A stretch of 34,881 bases of DNA from Thiotrichaceae bacterium (GCA_011391085.1 JAABRD010000056.1:1-34881), one strand, 5' to 3'. Shown: positions 1 through 8,110, counted from the first letter of the stretch. Program-made: numbers and translations. The notes: a model not told the origin generated them from the sequence alone.

Positions 1-118
1 CCGTCGCCGTTGGAGTCCGGAATTCATTCCGTCGCCGTTGGAGTCCGGAATTCATTCCGTCGCCGTTGGAGTCCGGAATTCATTCCGACCATTGACACGG
101 AATAAATTCCGTACTCCA
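1..118. repeat. 28-bp tandem palindromic array (GGAGTCCGGAATT family)
   Basis: Three exact tandem copies of a 28-bp unit (1-28, 29-56, 57-84) carry the core TTGGAGTCCGGAATTCATTC. A partly inverted copy ending in TTCCGTACTCC follows at 99-118. The same core recurs at 8111-8187 and 25622-25810. The array runs off the left edge of the window, so its full length is unknown. No coding potential is visible. Confidence 0.9.
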
Positions 119-532
119 AATTCTTATTTTGCTCAATGAGATTTGACAACCAAAGTGGTCAACTTTTTTAATTATCCGTCGTAAACGTATTATCCATTTT
201 TTAAAATAGATTATCCTACCCCCAAATAACCCCTATTCCAATATTTGTGATCTAAAAAATAAGTATATTTTCATCAAATTGAAGAATCGACTAACCCTTC
301 CAGAACACCGTGTAACTATTTGTTTTATAATCTATTTGATAATTTTCACAAATTTGTCATAGTTAAAATTTTTTTCCTAAATGAAACAGCCAATTACACA
401 ATATTATGCAGATAATCAACAAGTTACATAGTTGAAAAAAATTTTGAGAATCGGTATGATTTATTCTTAACAAAATCACTTTAGCCCTTTGAAAAATTCC
501 AACCTATTTTTAAGGATTATAGGGACATATAT
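119..532 (+). promoter_or_regulatory. AT-rich upstream region of nrdA with several inverted repeats
   Basis: This AT-rich stretch of about 400 bp has no gene. It holds small dyads: TTGAC/GTCAA near 143-162, TAACTAT (313-319) against ATAGTTA (359-365), and the palindrome ACAAATTTGT at 348-357. A perfect -10-like TATAAT is at 326-331 without a convincing -35. ACACAATAT at 396-404 matches one half of an NrdR box, but the second half does not match, so NrdR control is only a suggestion. The region is the likely promoter of nrdA; the start of transcription cannot be fixed. Confidence 0.4.
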
Positions 533-582
533 CCACTATCCACTAAAGTCCACTATCCACTATCCACTATCCACTATCCACT
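533..582 (+). repeat. Heptamer repeat leader (CCACTAT)n abutting nrdA start
   Basis: Heptamer units lie at 533-539, 540-546 (CCACTAA), 550-556, 557-563, 564-570 and 571-577, followed by a partial CCACT at 578-582. The repeat ends one base before the ATG of nrdA and occupies the place of a Shine-Dalgarno sequence; no purine-rich ribosome-binding site is present there. Related leaders precede nrdB, gshB, the helicase gene, the NlpD-like gene and the ATPase pseudogene. Confidence 0.85.
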
Positions 583-583
583 C

Positions 584-3436
584 ATGCCACTTGACATACC
601 CACTGATGCACCTTCTAATTATACCCTGGATTCTCCTCCAGACCAACATTTGTTGACCGAGGAGGAGAACGCCCTTCTGAGTCAATACCGGGTGATTAGA
701 CGCAATGGTCAATTGACCGCTTTTGATGCCAGCAAAATTGCTACTGCGATGACCAAAGCCTTTTTAGCAGTGGAAGGCGAGGCCGCGAAAAATTCTAACC
801 GTATTCAGAAAACCGTGCGTCTCCTCACCCAACAAATCGTGCGTGGGATCCGGCGCCGCTTGCAAGAAACTGGGATGGTGCATATTGAAGAAATTCAAGA
901 CCAGGTGGAACTTGCTTTAATGCGTGCTTCTGAACATAAAGTTGCCCGTGCCTATGTCGTTTATCGCGATGAACATGCGAAACGCCGGGAGGAGAAAAAA
1001 GAGAAGTCTGTCATTCGTGTCACCAATCACGTAGGTGAATCTTATCCCCTGGATGAAGACCATTTACATCGCCTGGTTGCCAAAGCCTGTCAGGGTTTGG
1101 AGGAGGTTAAACCAGATTTTATTGTCGAAGAAAGTCTGAAAAATGTATTTGACGGAATTTTAGAACGAGATGTTACTCAGGCATTGATAATGAGTACCCG
1201 GATTCTCATTGAACGAGAACCTAATTATTCTTATGTGGCTGCCCGTTTATTGCTGAACCAATTGTGTCAAGAGTCGTTTCGGTTCATTCGTTCAACTTTG
1301 CCAAACCTCACCAATTTGGGAAAGCTAGGGGATGCGGAGATGACCAGGTTTTATCCTGGCTATTTCACCGCATATATCCACACGGGGATTCAACACGAGT
1401 TACTAGACCCCCGCTTGGCCAGCGATTTTGATTTGGTTCAATTAGGGAACGCATTAGTCGCAGAACGCGATTTACAGTTTACTTATTTAGGATTACAAAC
1501 GTTGTATGACCGTTATTTTCTGCAATGGGCCGGGACTCGCTTTGAACTTCCCCAAGCCTTTTTTATGCGGGTGGCAATGGGACTGGCCCTAAATGAGGAG
1601 AATAAAAATGAACGTGCCCTAGAATTTTATAACGTGTTGTCGCGTTTTGACTTGATGTGTAGCACCCCCACTTTGTTCAATTCAGGCACCTTACGTCCAC
1701 AATTGTCGAGTTGCTATTTGACCACCGTACCAGATGATTTAGAAGGCATTTTTGAAGCCATCAAGAATCATGCGTTACTATCCAAATTTGCCGGTGGCTT
1801 GGGGAATGATTGGACTTATGTGCGCGGAATGGGTTCCCATATTAAAGGTACCAATGGGAAATCTCAAGGTGTGGTACCCTTCTTAAAGGTAGCGAATGAC
1901 ACCCTGGTCGCCGTGAATCAAGGCGGGAGGAGACGCGGATCGGGTTGTGCTTACCTGGAAACCTGGCACATTGATATTGAAGAGTTTTTAGAACTACGCA
2001 AAAACACTGGCGATGAACGGCGTCGTACCCATGATATGAACACCGCCAATTGGGTCCCTGACCTCTTTATGGAACGGGTGCATCAGAATGGGATGTGGAC
2101 CCTCTTCTCACCCAATGAACTGCCAGAGTTACATGACTGCTATGGTAACGAATTTAAAATCGCTTATGAACGGTACGAAACTGCCGCGAGAGAAGGACAC
2201 CTCAAAATTTGGAAACAAGTGTCGGCGGTAGAATTATGGCGAAAAATGTTGACCATGTTATTTGAAACCGGTCATCCTTGGATGACGTTTAAAGACCCTT
2301 GCAACCTCCGCAGTCCCCAGCAACATGTGGGAGTGGTGCATTCGAGTAACTTGTGTACCGAGATTACTTTGAATACCGACCTGAAAGAAATCGCAGTTTG
2401 TAACCTCGCCAGCATCAATCTTGCAAACCATCTTCAAAATGGCAAACTCGACACCAACAAATTGCAACAAACCATTCGCACGGGAATGCGCATGTTGGAC
2501 AATGTAATTGACATCAACTATTATGCCGTTCCCCACGCACGGACTGCGAACTTGCGGCATCGCCCCGTGGGTTTGGGACTCATGGGCTTCCAAGATGCGT
2601 TATATCAACTACGGATTCCGTATGCGTCCTCAGAAGCCGTGGAATTTGCCGACCGTTCGATGGAACTTATCAGTTATTACGCCATTTTGGCTTCCACAGA
2701 ATTAGCTGAAGAACGCGGTAAATATTCCACCTTTGACGGTTCTCTATGGAGTCAAGGCATCCTCCCCCTGGACAGTCTCCAAAAATTAGCCGAGGTTCGC
2801 GGTTCTCACCTAGAAATGAACACTGCCATCACCTTAGACTGGGAGACCTTACGCCGGCGCCTCCTGGCAATGGGAATGCGCAATTCCAATTGCATGGCGA
2901 TAGCACCTACGGCCACCATCTCCAATATTTGTGGTGTCACGCAATCTATAGAACCGACTTACCAAAACCTCTTCGTCAAATCCAATTTGTCGGGCGAATT
3001 TACCGTTATCAACCCTTACCTCGTTGCCGACCTTAAATCTTTGGGCATCTGGGATGAAGTCATGGTCAACGACTTAAAATATTACGATGGCAGTGTGCGC
3101 CACATTGACCGGCTTCCCGACCCTCTTAAACAACTCTATGCCAGCGCATTTGAGATTGATCCAGAATGGCTAGTGGAAGCGGCATCGCGGCGACAAAAAT
3201 GGATAGACCAAAGCCAATCATTGAATTTATACATGATAGAACCTTCAGGTCGCAAATTAGACAGCTTATACAAATTAGCCTGGATTCGCGGCTTAAAAAC
3301 AACTTATTACCTACGCGCCATGGGTGCCACCCATGTCGAAAAAAGTACCGTCCACCGTCATGCCTTCACCTCTTTGTCAGACACCTCTTTGTCAGCCTGT
3401 GCGATTGACGATGCAGAGTGTGAAGCGTGTCAATAG
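584..3436 (+). CDS. nrdA: Ribonucleoside-diphosphate reductase class Ia, alpha (large) subunit
   Basis: The large subunit reduces ribonucleoside diphosphates to deoxyribonucleotides together with NrdB, in the cytoplasm. The 950-residue protein closely resembles the Pseudomonas aeruginosa type. It has an N-terminal ATP-cone (about residues 35-130), a second, probably degenerate cone (about 145-225), then the ten-stranded barrel. The catalytic triad N589-C591-E593 lies in SSNLCTEIT. The redox cysteines are C377 (LSSCYLTT) and C606 (IAVCNLAS). The C-terminal swinging-arm cysteines lie in the tail CAIDDAECEACQ (C946 and C949). The linker before this tail is short (about 15 residues) and contains a five-residue duplication, TSLSD/TSLSA. 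The start is the first ATG after an in-frame stop at 482-484; it has no Shine-Dalgarno but follows a heptamer array. nrdB lies downstream on the same strand, 286 bp away. Confidence 0.97.
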   Translation: MPLDIPTDAPSNYTLDSPPDQHLLTEEENALLSQYRVIRRNGQLTAFDASKIATAMTKAFLAVEGEAAKNSNRIQKTVRLLTQQIVRGIRRRLQETGMVHIEEIQDQVELALMRASEHKVARAYVVYRDEHAKRREEKKEKSVIRVTNHVGESYPLDEDHLHRLVAKACQGLEEVKPDFIVEESLKNVFDGILERDVTQALIMSTRILIEREPNYSYVAARLLLNQLCQESFRFIRSTLPNLTNLGKLGDAEMTRFYPGYFTAYIHTGIQHELLDPRLASDFDLVQLGNALVAERDLQFTYLGLQTLYDRYFLQWAGTRFELPQAFFMRVAMGLALNEENKNERALEFYNVLSRFDLMCSTPTLFNSGTLRPQLSSCYLTTVPDDLEGIFEAIKNHALLSKFAGGLGNDWTYVRGMGSHIKGTNGKSQGVVPFLKVANDTLVAVNQGGRRRGSGCAYLETWHIDIEEFLELRKNTGDERRRTHDMNTANWVPDLFMERVHQNGMWTLFSPNELPELHDCYGNEFKIAYERYETAAREGHLKIWKQVSAVELWRKMLTMLFETGHPWMTFKDPCNLRSPQQHVGVVHSSNLCTEITLNTDLKEIAVCNLASINLANHLQNGKLDTNKLQQTIRTGMRMLDNVIDINYYAVPHARTANLRHRPVGLGLMGFQDALYQLRIPYASSEAVEFADRSMELISYYAILASTELAEERGKYSTFDGSLWSQGILPLDSLQKLAEVRGSHLEMNTAITLDWETLRRRLLAMGMRNSNCMAIAPTATISNICGVTQSIEPTYQNLFVKSNLSGEFTVINPYLVADLKSLGIWDEVMVNDLKYYDGSVRHIDRLPDPLKQLYASAFEIDPEWLVEAASRRQKWIDQSQSLNLYMIEPSGRKLDSLYKLAWIRGLKTTYYLRAMGATHVEKSTVHRHAFTSLSDTSLSACAIDDAECEACQ

Positions 3437-3496
3437 AGAGTGTGAAGCGTGTCAATAGAATGAAGAATTAAGACCGGAGAAGAATTAAGACCGGAG
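3416..3496. repeat. Two short tandem duplications at the nrdA stop codon
   Basis: A 21-bp segment covering the last codons and the stop of nrdA (3416-3436) is repeated exactly at 3438-3458. Directly after it a 17-bp unit (AAGAATTAAGACCGGAG) is repeated at 3463-3479 and 3480-3496. A third, 14-bp duplication with 15-bp period lies inside nrdA at 3367-3395. They look like replication-slippage or end-joining products. Confidence 0.9.
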
Positions 3497-3678
3497 TAGA
3501 GGCTTTAGCCGGTGGCTTGTTGGAGTAGAGGCTTTGGAGTAGAGGCTTTAGTTGGAGTAGAGGCTTTAGCCGGTGGTTTTAAATATCGCGGAGTTTTTAC
3601 CGGCTAAAGCCTCCACTCCAACGGCCCGCCGGCTAAAGCCTCCACTCCAACGGCCCGCCGGCTAAAGCCTCCACTCCG
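3494..3678. repeat. Inverted-repeat cluster, AGAGGCTTTAGCCGG family
   Basis: Several copies of GGAGTAGAGGCTTTAGCCGG (plus sense) are followed by three inverted copies (CCGGCTAAAGCCTCCACTCC) separated by AACGGCCCG. The two halves can form a long stem around a centre near 3580-3600. The same family occurs at 20124-20210 (degenerate), 30908-31186 and 33040-33123. It fills most of the nrdA-nrdB gap and could attenuate or stabilise the transcript; that role is inference. Confidence 0.85.
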
Positions 3679-3681
3679 ATC

Positions 3682-3708
3682 TATTCATTGTTCATTATTC
3701 ATTATTTC
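3682..3708 (+). repeat. Heptamer-type leader upstream of nrdB
   Basis: Units of the type TATTCAT / TGTTCAT / TATTCAT / TATTTCC lie about 15-40 bases before the nrdB start. They resemble the leader of nrdA in position and strand. A weak purine stretch (GAGAGA) lies between the repeat and the ATG. Confidence 0.6.
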
Positions 3709-3722
3709 CTGAGAGATTAATC

Positions 3723-4934
3723 ATGTTAGACTTTGGAGACTCGATCGCTTCCAGCGATAGCTATACCTCTTCTTCTCACCATATCACTCGTCCGCGGCGA
3801 ACCAAATCTGTTCAACGCGGAACGATTCCCCCTGGTGGGAAGATATTCATACCGGAGGAAAAGAAACTTCCTCCTATTTCTAGTAGCCTAGACCCTATTT
3901 CGATAGGTGCCAAACGTCCTCATTCCAATGACATCAAAATTATTGGCGGACGTGGTTACGATTTACGGCAACCGATTCCGATTAAATATAAAGAAGTGCG
4001 GGAACGGTTTTTACAAGCCCGAAAAAATTACTGGATGCCCAATGATATTGCCATGGGCGAAGACAAATTACTATGGCATACTGGGCAACTGACGCAGGCG
4101 GAAATGTGGCTATTTAAAACCAACATTTCTTACCTCACGGCCAGCGATAATCTCGTTCCTGATAATCTGGAAGGGGCGATTATGGGACATATCACGGCTA
4201 ACGAAATGCGACAATATTTACGTTGGCAAGTGGCTGAAGAAGTGAACCATCTGGAATCCTATTTGTTCATTTTGGAATCGTTTGGCCTAGATGAACAAGG
4301 TCAGGGACAAATTTTCAATTTATACCATGACATTCCAGAACTGACGAACAAACTCAATTGGAATATCAACTTCACTAACAATCTGGTCCAAAGTGGGGCG
4401 CCCGTCGGTTCACAAGAAGCCCACCGCTGTTTGTTAGAAGACCTCATCAGTTACTACGTTTTTGAGTATCTCTTCTTTCCACTGGGCTTCTCCCAAATTT
4501 TTGCCCTGGCCCGCCAAGGCAAGTTGCGTAACACTGCCCAACAGTACAGTTACATTTGGCGTGATGAGAATTTACATGCAGCTAACGGCCTCTGGTTAAT
4601 TCGTCAGATTATCCAAGAAAATCCAGCCTTGTGGGATGCCAACATGCAAGAACGGGCGCGGGCGATTATCAATGAAGCCGTCAAATTGGAGACCGCTTAC
4701 GCCCACTCTTCCATGCCGGACGGTGGCATTGTAGGAATGTCGGTATCAACTTATATTGACTTTGCCAGATTCATGGCCAATAATGTATGTAAGAACCTGG
4801 AACTCAAACTGCTGTTTTCCATTAAAGAACACCCGCTTCCCTGGATTAGCGAATACGAGTTAAATCAGGAAGTGAACTTCTTTGAAGGGCGCGTTCGGGA
4901 ATATCAGACGGGCAGTCAATTGAAGTGGGATTAG
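3723..4934 (+). CDS. nrdB: Ribonucleoside-diphosphate reductase class Ia, beta (small) subunit
   Basis: The small subunit houses the diiron centre and the stable tyrosyl radical that starts catalysis in NrdA. All key ligands are visible in this 403-residue protein: D142 (TASDNL), E173 and H176 (EEVNHLESY), E239 (LLEDLISYY), and E282 and H285 (WRDENLH). The radical tyrosine is Y180, four residues after H176 as in Escherichia coli R2, so this is a tyrosyl-radical enzyme and not a Phe/Mn-only variant. The first 75 or so residues are a low-complexity, basic and proline-containing extension before the conserved start of the fold (IIGGRGYDL). The gene follows nrdA in the same direction and the pair is presumably co-expressed, although the gap between them is packed with palindromes. 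Confidence 0.96.
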   Translation: MLDFGDSIASSDSYTSSSHHITRPRRTKSVQRGTIPPGGKIFIPEEKKLPPISSSLDPISIGAKRPHSNDIKIIGGRGYDLRQPIPIKYKEVRERFLQARKNYWMPNDIAMGEDKLLWHTGQLTQAEMWLFKTNISYLTASDNLVPDNLEGAIMGHITANEMRQYLRWQVAEEVNHLESYLFILESFGLDEQGQGQIFNLYHDIPELTNKLNWNINFTNNLVQSGAPVGSQEAHRCLLEDLISYYVFEYLFFPLGFSQIFALARQGKLRNTAQQYSYIWRDENLHAANGLWLIRQIIQENPALWDANMQERARAIINEAVKLETAYAHSSMPDGGIVGMSVSTYIDFARFMANNVCKNLELKLLFSIKEHPLPWISEYELNQEVNFFEGRVREYQTGSQLKWD

Positions 4935-4963
4935 GCACTGTATAAATCGTTAAACCAGTTCAT

Positions 4964-5033
4964 GTAGGGTGGGCAAATGTTTTTTTGCCCACCTTCATTT
5001 GGTGGGCAACGATAAACCTGTTGCCCACCCTAC
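4964..5033. repeat. GGTGGGCAAC palindromes downstream of nrdB
   Basis: Two adjacent hairpins of one family: GGGTGGGCAAA/TTTGCCCACC (4964-4993) and GGTGGGCAAC/GTTGCCCACC (5001-5030) with CTAC as tail. They lie 30 bp after the nrdB stop and could end or stabilise the nrdB transcript. The family also occurs at 6151-6180, 7489-7766, 12192-12221 and 20081-20110. Confidence 0.85.
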
Positions 5034-5060
5034 ATAACTACATAAAAGGAGATTCACCAC

Positions 5061-5666
5061 ATGTTAGAAAAACTAGCTAAAACTCAAGTTCCAATTCATG
5101 AATTATTGGCAAAACGTTGGAGTCCTCGTGCTTTTGACCCCAACCAAACAGTTAGCCGCGAACAAATTACCGCCCTGTTAGAAGCGGCCCGCTGGGCACC
5201 TTCCTGTCGCGGGGAGGAGCCTTGGCGATTTCTCGTGTTTGACAAGCACACCAACTTAGCGGCGTGGGAAAAAGCGTTTAGTTGTTTAGACGAAAGCAAT
5301 CAGAAGTGGGTCAAAAATGCGCCGCTTCTGATATTAGCCACCGCGGTGGGTACTTTTAATCATAATGGGCAACCTAATCGTTGGGCGCCATACGATTGCG
5401 GGGCTGCCAGTGAGAATATTTGCTTACAAGCCACCCATTTAGGCTTAATAACCCATCAAATGGGCGGCTTCAAATTGGCGAAAACGCATGAACTTTTGGG
5501 GTTGCCTGTGGAAGCGACGGCATTGGCGATGATAGCCATTGGTTATCAAGCGTCTCCGGATATTTTGGAAGGCGATTACAAAACTCGTGAATTGGCCGAA
5601 CGGCAGAGGAAGCCGTTGGCAGAGAATTTTTTTGAAGGGCAGTGGGGAGTGGCGTTTAGTGGATAG
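5061..5666 (+). CDS. Nitroreductase family protein (FMN-dependent oxidoreductase)
   Basis: The 201-residue protein has the nitroreductase fold signature: the N-terminal FMN-binding segment KRWSPRAFD (residues 19-27), then EAARWAPSCRGEEPWRF, in which the usual APS.xNxQPWRF motif is recognisable. A mid-protein helix with the dinucleotide-contact region (DCGAASENICLQATHLGL) and a C-terminal GYQA segment follow. Such proteins reduce nitro compounds, quinones or related substrates with NAD(P)H in the cytoplasm; the substrate here cannot be predicted. The start has a strong Shine-Dalgarno, AAAGGAG, about 8 bases upstream. The last codons run into a GGATAGCGGATAGCGG repeat, so the very C-terminus may be repeat-derived. 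Confidence 0.9.
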   Translation: MLEKLAKTQVPIHELLAKRWSPRAFDPNQTVSREQITALLEAARWAPSCRGEEPWRFLVFDKHTNLAAWEKAFSCLDESNQKWVKNAPLLILATAVGTFNHNGQPNRWAPYDCGAASENICLQATHLGLITHQMGGFKLAKTHELLGLPVEATALAMIAIGYQASPDILEGDYKTRELAERQRKPLAENFFEGQWGVAFSG

Positions 5667-5674
5667 CGGATAGC

Positions 5675-5700
5675 GGAGTCCAAAACATGTTTTGGGCTCC
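5675..5700. repeat. GGAGTCCAAAA hairpin (terminator-like)
   Basis: GGAGTCCAAAA (5675-5685), loop CATG, then TTTTGGGCTCC (5690-5700). This is an 11-bp stem with one G-U type mismatch. It follows the nitroreductase gene and ends directly before the Shine-Dalgarno of the next gene. The family also occurs at 10246-10271, 18989-19014 and 24571-24596, in each case just outside a coding region. Confidence 0.8.
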
Positions 5701-5713
5701 AAGGTGCGGATAG

Positions 5714-6115
5714 ATGAAAATCTGTTTCTTTACATTATTAGTGACGATGACCATATCCGTAAGTTGCGCTAATAAAAATCCGGCACAACGGTTTGAAGAA
5801 GTGTTTGGTTTTTCACTCCCGAAAACCGCAAGTATCAAAAATTATATCGACAACCCAGAATACGAAATTGTCTATGAAATAAGTATTAGACCTGTTGAGA
5901 TGGTTTATCTGAAATCCTCTCTGAAAAATTATTCAAAATGGCATATCGTCAGTGACCAGCAAACTTTTTATGCAGGCACAACGGTCATTAAAGGGAATGC
6001 CTCAAGTACCCAAGAATTTGCATTGGCTACCATGTTAGACGGGAGAGTCCCTGTCTTAATTTACGACCACGAGATTGGAGTGCTTTATGCCATCATAGCA
6101 GATGGAATGATGTGA
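5714..6115 (+). CDS. Small putative secreted or lipoprotein of unknown function
   Basis: I do not recognise the family of this 133-residue protein. It begins with a typical export signal: short basic start (MK), a hydrophobic stretch ICFFTLLVTMTISV and a cysteine at residue 18 (VSCANKN). The cysteine suggests lipoprotein processing, although the residue at -3 is Ser rather than Leu. The rest is a mixed alpha/beta-looking sequence without motifs. Translation is well supported: AAGGTG lies 7 bases before the ATG. It stands between a nitroreductase and an exported repeat protein, with no obvious operon. Confidence 0.65.
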   Translation: MKICFFTLLVTMTISVSCANKNPAQRFEEVFGFSLPKTASIKNYIDNPEYEIVYEISIRPVEMVYLKSSLKNYSKWHIVSDQQTFYAGTTVIKGNASSTQEFALATMLDGRVPVLIYDHEIGVLYAIIADGMM

Positions 6116-6150
6116 TGCGTAAATTTAGCTAGGTATCCTCTGGTGAAATC

Positions 6151-6180
6151 GGTGGGCAACGATGAACCGCGTTGCCCACC
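6151..6180. repeat. GGTGGGCAAC palindrome
   Basis: GGTGGGCAAC at 6151-6160 pairs with GTTGCCCACC at 6171-6180. Its centre contains an ATG (6162) that opens a false N-terminal extension of the following gene. Confidence 0.85.
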
Positions 6181-6239
6181 CTACAAATACTGCAACCGGA
6201 CAACAACTGAGTAAAGAGTTTGTTGCACAGGAGAAGACC

Positions 6240-7484
6240 ATGAACAACCTATCTAAAATGGTCATGAGTTTGGCCGCCATCCAAAGTGTAGAAGCTGCCA
6301 ATATTAGTGGTATTATCAACGTAAACAGTCTTTGCTATCAGGACGGAAGCACGAAAATTACGGGGAGTGATTCCGTAAATTTTGATTGTAAGATTGGTGA
6401 CGGTTGGTCTGGGGATATAGACCCAATTTTATCTATACGGACGACAAATAGTTTCTCTGAACCAAGTGTAAAGGTAGATTTGAAGATAGATTTCAAATCC
6501 ACTAGCGGTGGCACCTGGAACAGTGAATGTAATTTATCCTCCACATACTCAACTAGCGTGGAAAGTTCTGGTTGGACTCCCACTCTATGGAAAACTTTCA
6601 AAAGCAGTACAGGAGAGTTAGATTGTCAACCGGCTACGTTGACCTATAGTAACGTAACAGGCACTTTACCGAACCAAAATATGGTCTGTGCGTTGGCGTG
6701 TGGAACTCCTACACCACCTCCGTCCGAACCTGAACCACCACCAGAATCTCCATCTAAACTTGAACCACCACCTGCTACACGCGACTTTGATAGCGACGGT
6801 AAAGACGACATCTTGTGGTATAATAAAGCGACCGGCGAACTGTTTCTCTATACCAGTGGCCACGGCAATTATTCCTCTGGAAATGTACCAGTGGACACGG
6901 GATGGATTGCGGAAGGTGTGTTTGACTATGATAAGGATGGACAAGCTGATATTCTCTGGTGGAATCAGCAAACAGGCGAAGTTTATGTCTGGTTGGGTAA
7001 TACCCAAACAGGTTCAATGGGGTTCGTGCCTGACACCCAATGGCAAACTTGCTGTGGTGGCGACCTCGATGGTAACGGTTTCGGCGATATTCTGTGGTTC
7101 AACCAAACCACGGGAGAACTCTATGTTTGGTATGACAATCCAGAACAGAAAGTTCCAGATGGTGGAGTAGAACCAAAATCCGGTTGGTTGCCTAAAGGCG
7201 TTGCCGATTTTGACGGTGATGGTCGCGGCGACATCCTATGGTGGAATCAGCAAACGGGCGAGTTATTCTTTTGGACTACCAGCCAGGACCATTATCCATC
7301 GTCAGGCGTCCCCATCGCAACGGGCTGGATGGTGAAGGGCGCTGGCGACTTCGATGGAGATGGTACTCCTGATATTCTTTGGTGGAATCAGCAAACTGGA
7401 GAAATCTATATTTGGGATAATGGTGGTAAGGGACCTCATCATTCCAGAGGCATCGTGCCGGATTTGAATTGGTCTCCTCTGTAG
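6240..7484 (+). CDS. Exported protein with five FG-GAP/VCBS-like calcium-binding repeats
   Basis: Using the ATG at 6240 the protein has 414 residues. This start is chosen because AGGAG lies 6 bases upstream; the longer in-frame start at 6162 lies inside a palindromic repeat. The N-terminus has a signal-like stretch (MVMSLAAIQSVEAA). Residues up to about 150 form a unique domain with four or more cysteines. A Pro/Glu linker (PTPPPSEPEPPPE) follows, then five repeats of about 47 residues beginning near D182, D229, D275, D323 and D370. Each has the form DxDGDGxxDILWWNQQTGExYxW; the DxDxDG loop is a calcium site typical of FG-GAP/VCBS propeller blades. It is probably surface-exposed or secreted and may bind a ligand or carbohydrate; the function is unknown. 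Confidence 0.85.
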   Translation: MNNLSKMVMSLAAIQSVEAANISGIINVNSLCYQDGSTKITGSDSVNFDCKIGDGWSGDIDPILSIRTTNSFSEPSVKVDLKIDFKSTSGGTWNSECNLSSTYSTSVESSGWTPTLWKTFKSSTGELDCQPATLTYSNVTGTLPNQNMVCALACGTPTPPPSEPEPPPESPSKLEPPPATRDFDSDGKDDILWYNKATGELFLYTSGHGNYSSGNVPVDTGWIAEGVFDYDKDGQADILWWNQQTGEVYVWLGNTQTGSMGFVPDTQWQTCCGGDLDGNGFGDILWFNQTTGELYVWYDNPEQKVPDGGVEPKSGWLPKGVADFDGDGRGDILWWNQQTGELFFWTTSQDHYPSSGVPIATGWMVKGAGDFDGDGTPDILWWNQQTGEIYIWDNGGKGPHHSRGIVPDLNWSPL

Positions 7485-7488
7485 CCAG

Positions 7489-7766
7489 GTAGGGTGGGCA
7501 ACGCGGTTTACCGTTGCCCACCAACCCCCCTCCATCAAAATTGGTGGGCAAACCAAAAGACGTTTGCCCACCCTACCTGGCTGGAGGAATCGTTGTCAAT
7601 GGACAGTTTAACCAGTCCATGTTGGGTGGGCAAGTGTTTATTTGCCCACCTTCTAACTTAACTCGGCTATGTGGTGGGCAACGATAAACCTGTTGCCCAC
7701 CCTACCTAACTAACTTAACTCGGCTATGTGGTGGGCAACGATAAACCTGTTGCCCACCCTACCTAA
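7489..7766. repeat. Cluster of GGTGGGCAAC palindromes with a 57-bp tandem duplication
   Basis: The 326-bp gap after the FG-GAP protein gene contains about five palindromes of the GTGGGCAACG/CGTTGCCCAC family and no gene. The segment 7653-7709 (CTAACTTAACTCGGCTATG plus a whole palindrome) is repeated exactly at 7710-7766, a 57-bp tandem duplication. This shows that whole repeat units with flanking sequence can be copied locally. Confidence 0.9.
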
Positions 7767-7810
7767 CTGGTTTAAAAAAACTTGAACATCGATTTTCAAA
7801 GGATTAACAG

Positions 7811-8032
7811 ATGAACTCACAACCCACTGTAGTACAATTATTTGTTATTTTGGCAACTTTACTGACGGAAGGATGTAGCCTGGCAGACTGGCAACGAATG
7901 GGGTACGAAACTGTACAGAATGCCAAACGGCAACAATGCCAAACGGATTTGCCCAGAGATAAGGAAGGGGAATGTCAACAAAGGGAAAATTATGATGCTT
8001 ATCAACAGCGAAGAACCGAGAACACGGAGTGA
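7811..8032 (+). CDS. Small putative lipoprotein, 73 residues
   Basis: This short ORF has a credible ribosome-binding site (AAAGGA about 7 bases before the ATG). It begins with a hydrophobic segment (VVQLFVILATLLTEGC) ending at a cysteine near residue 22, which could be a lipobox (TEGC), followed by a charged, Gln/Arg-rich tail with two more cysteines. The pattern Cys-SLADWQRMGYETVQNAKRQQC resembles small lipoproteins I recall from sulfur bacteria, but I cannot name a family. There is no operon context: repeats flank it on both sides. Confidence 0.55.
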   Translation: MNSQPTVVQLFVILATLLTEGCSLADWQRMGYETVQNAKRQQCQTDLPRDKEGECQQRENYDAYQQRRTENTE

Positions 8033-8110
8033 GTAGCCAGCTTTGAAAGACGCCACCCACACTTCTCACATATATCAGAGGGTGGTGGTGCAGAGGTAAT
8101 GGTATAGCGG

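Noticed and set aside
396-411. NrdR box upstream of nrdA
   Set aside because: Only the left half (ACACAATAT) fits; the right half is wrong and no second box at the usual spacing was found, so I do not call it a site.
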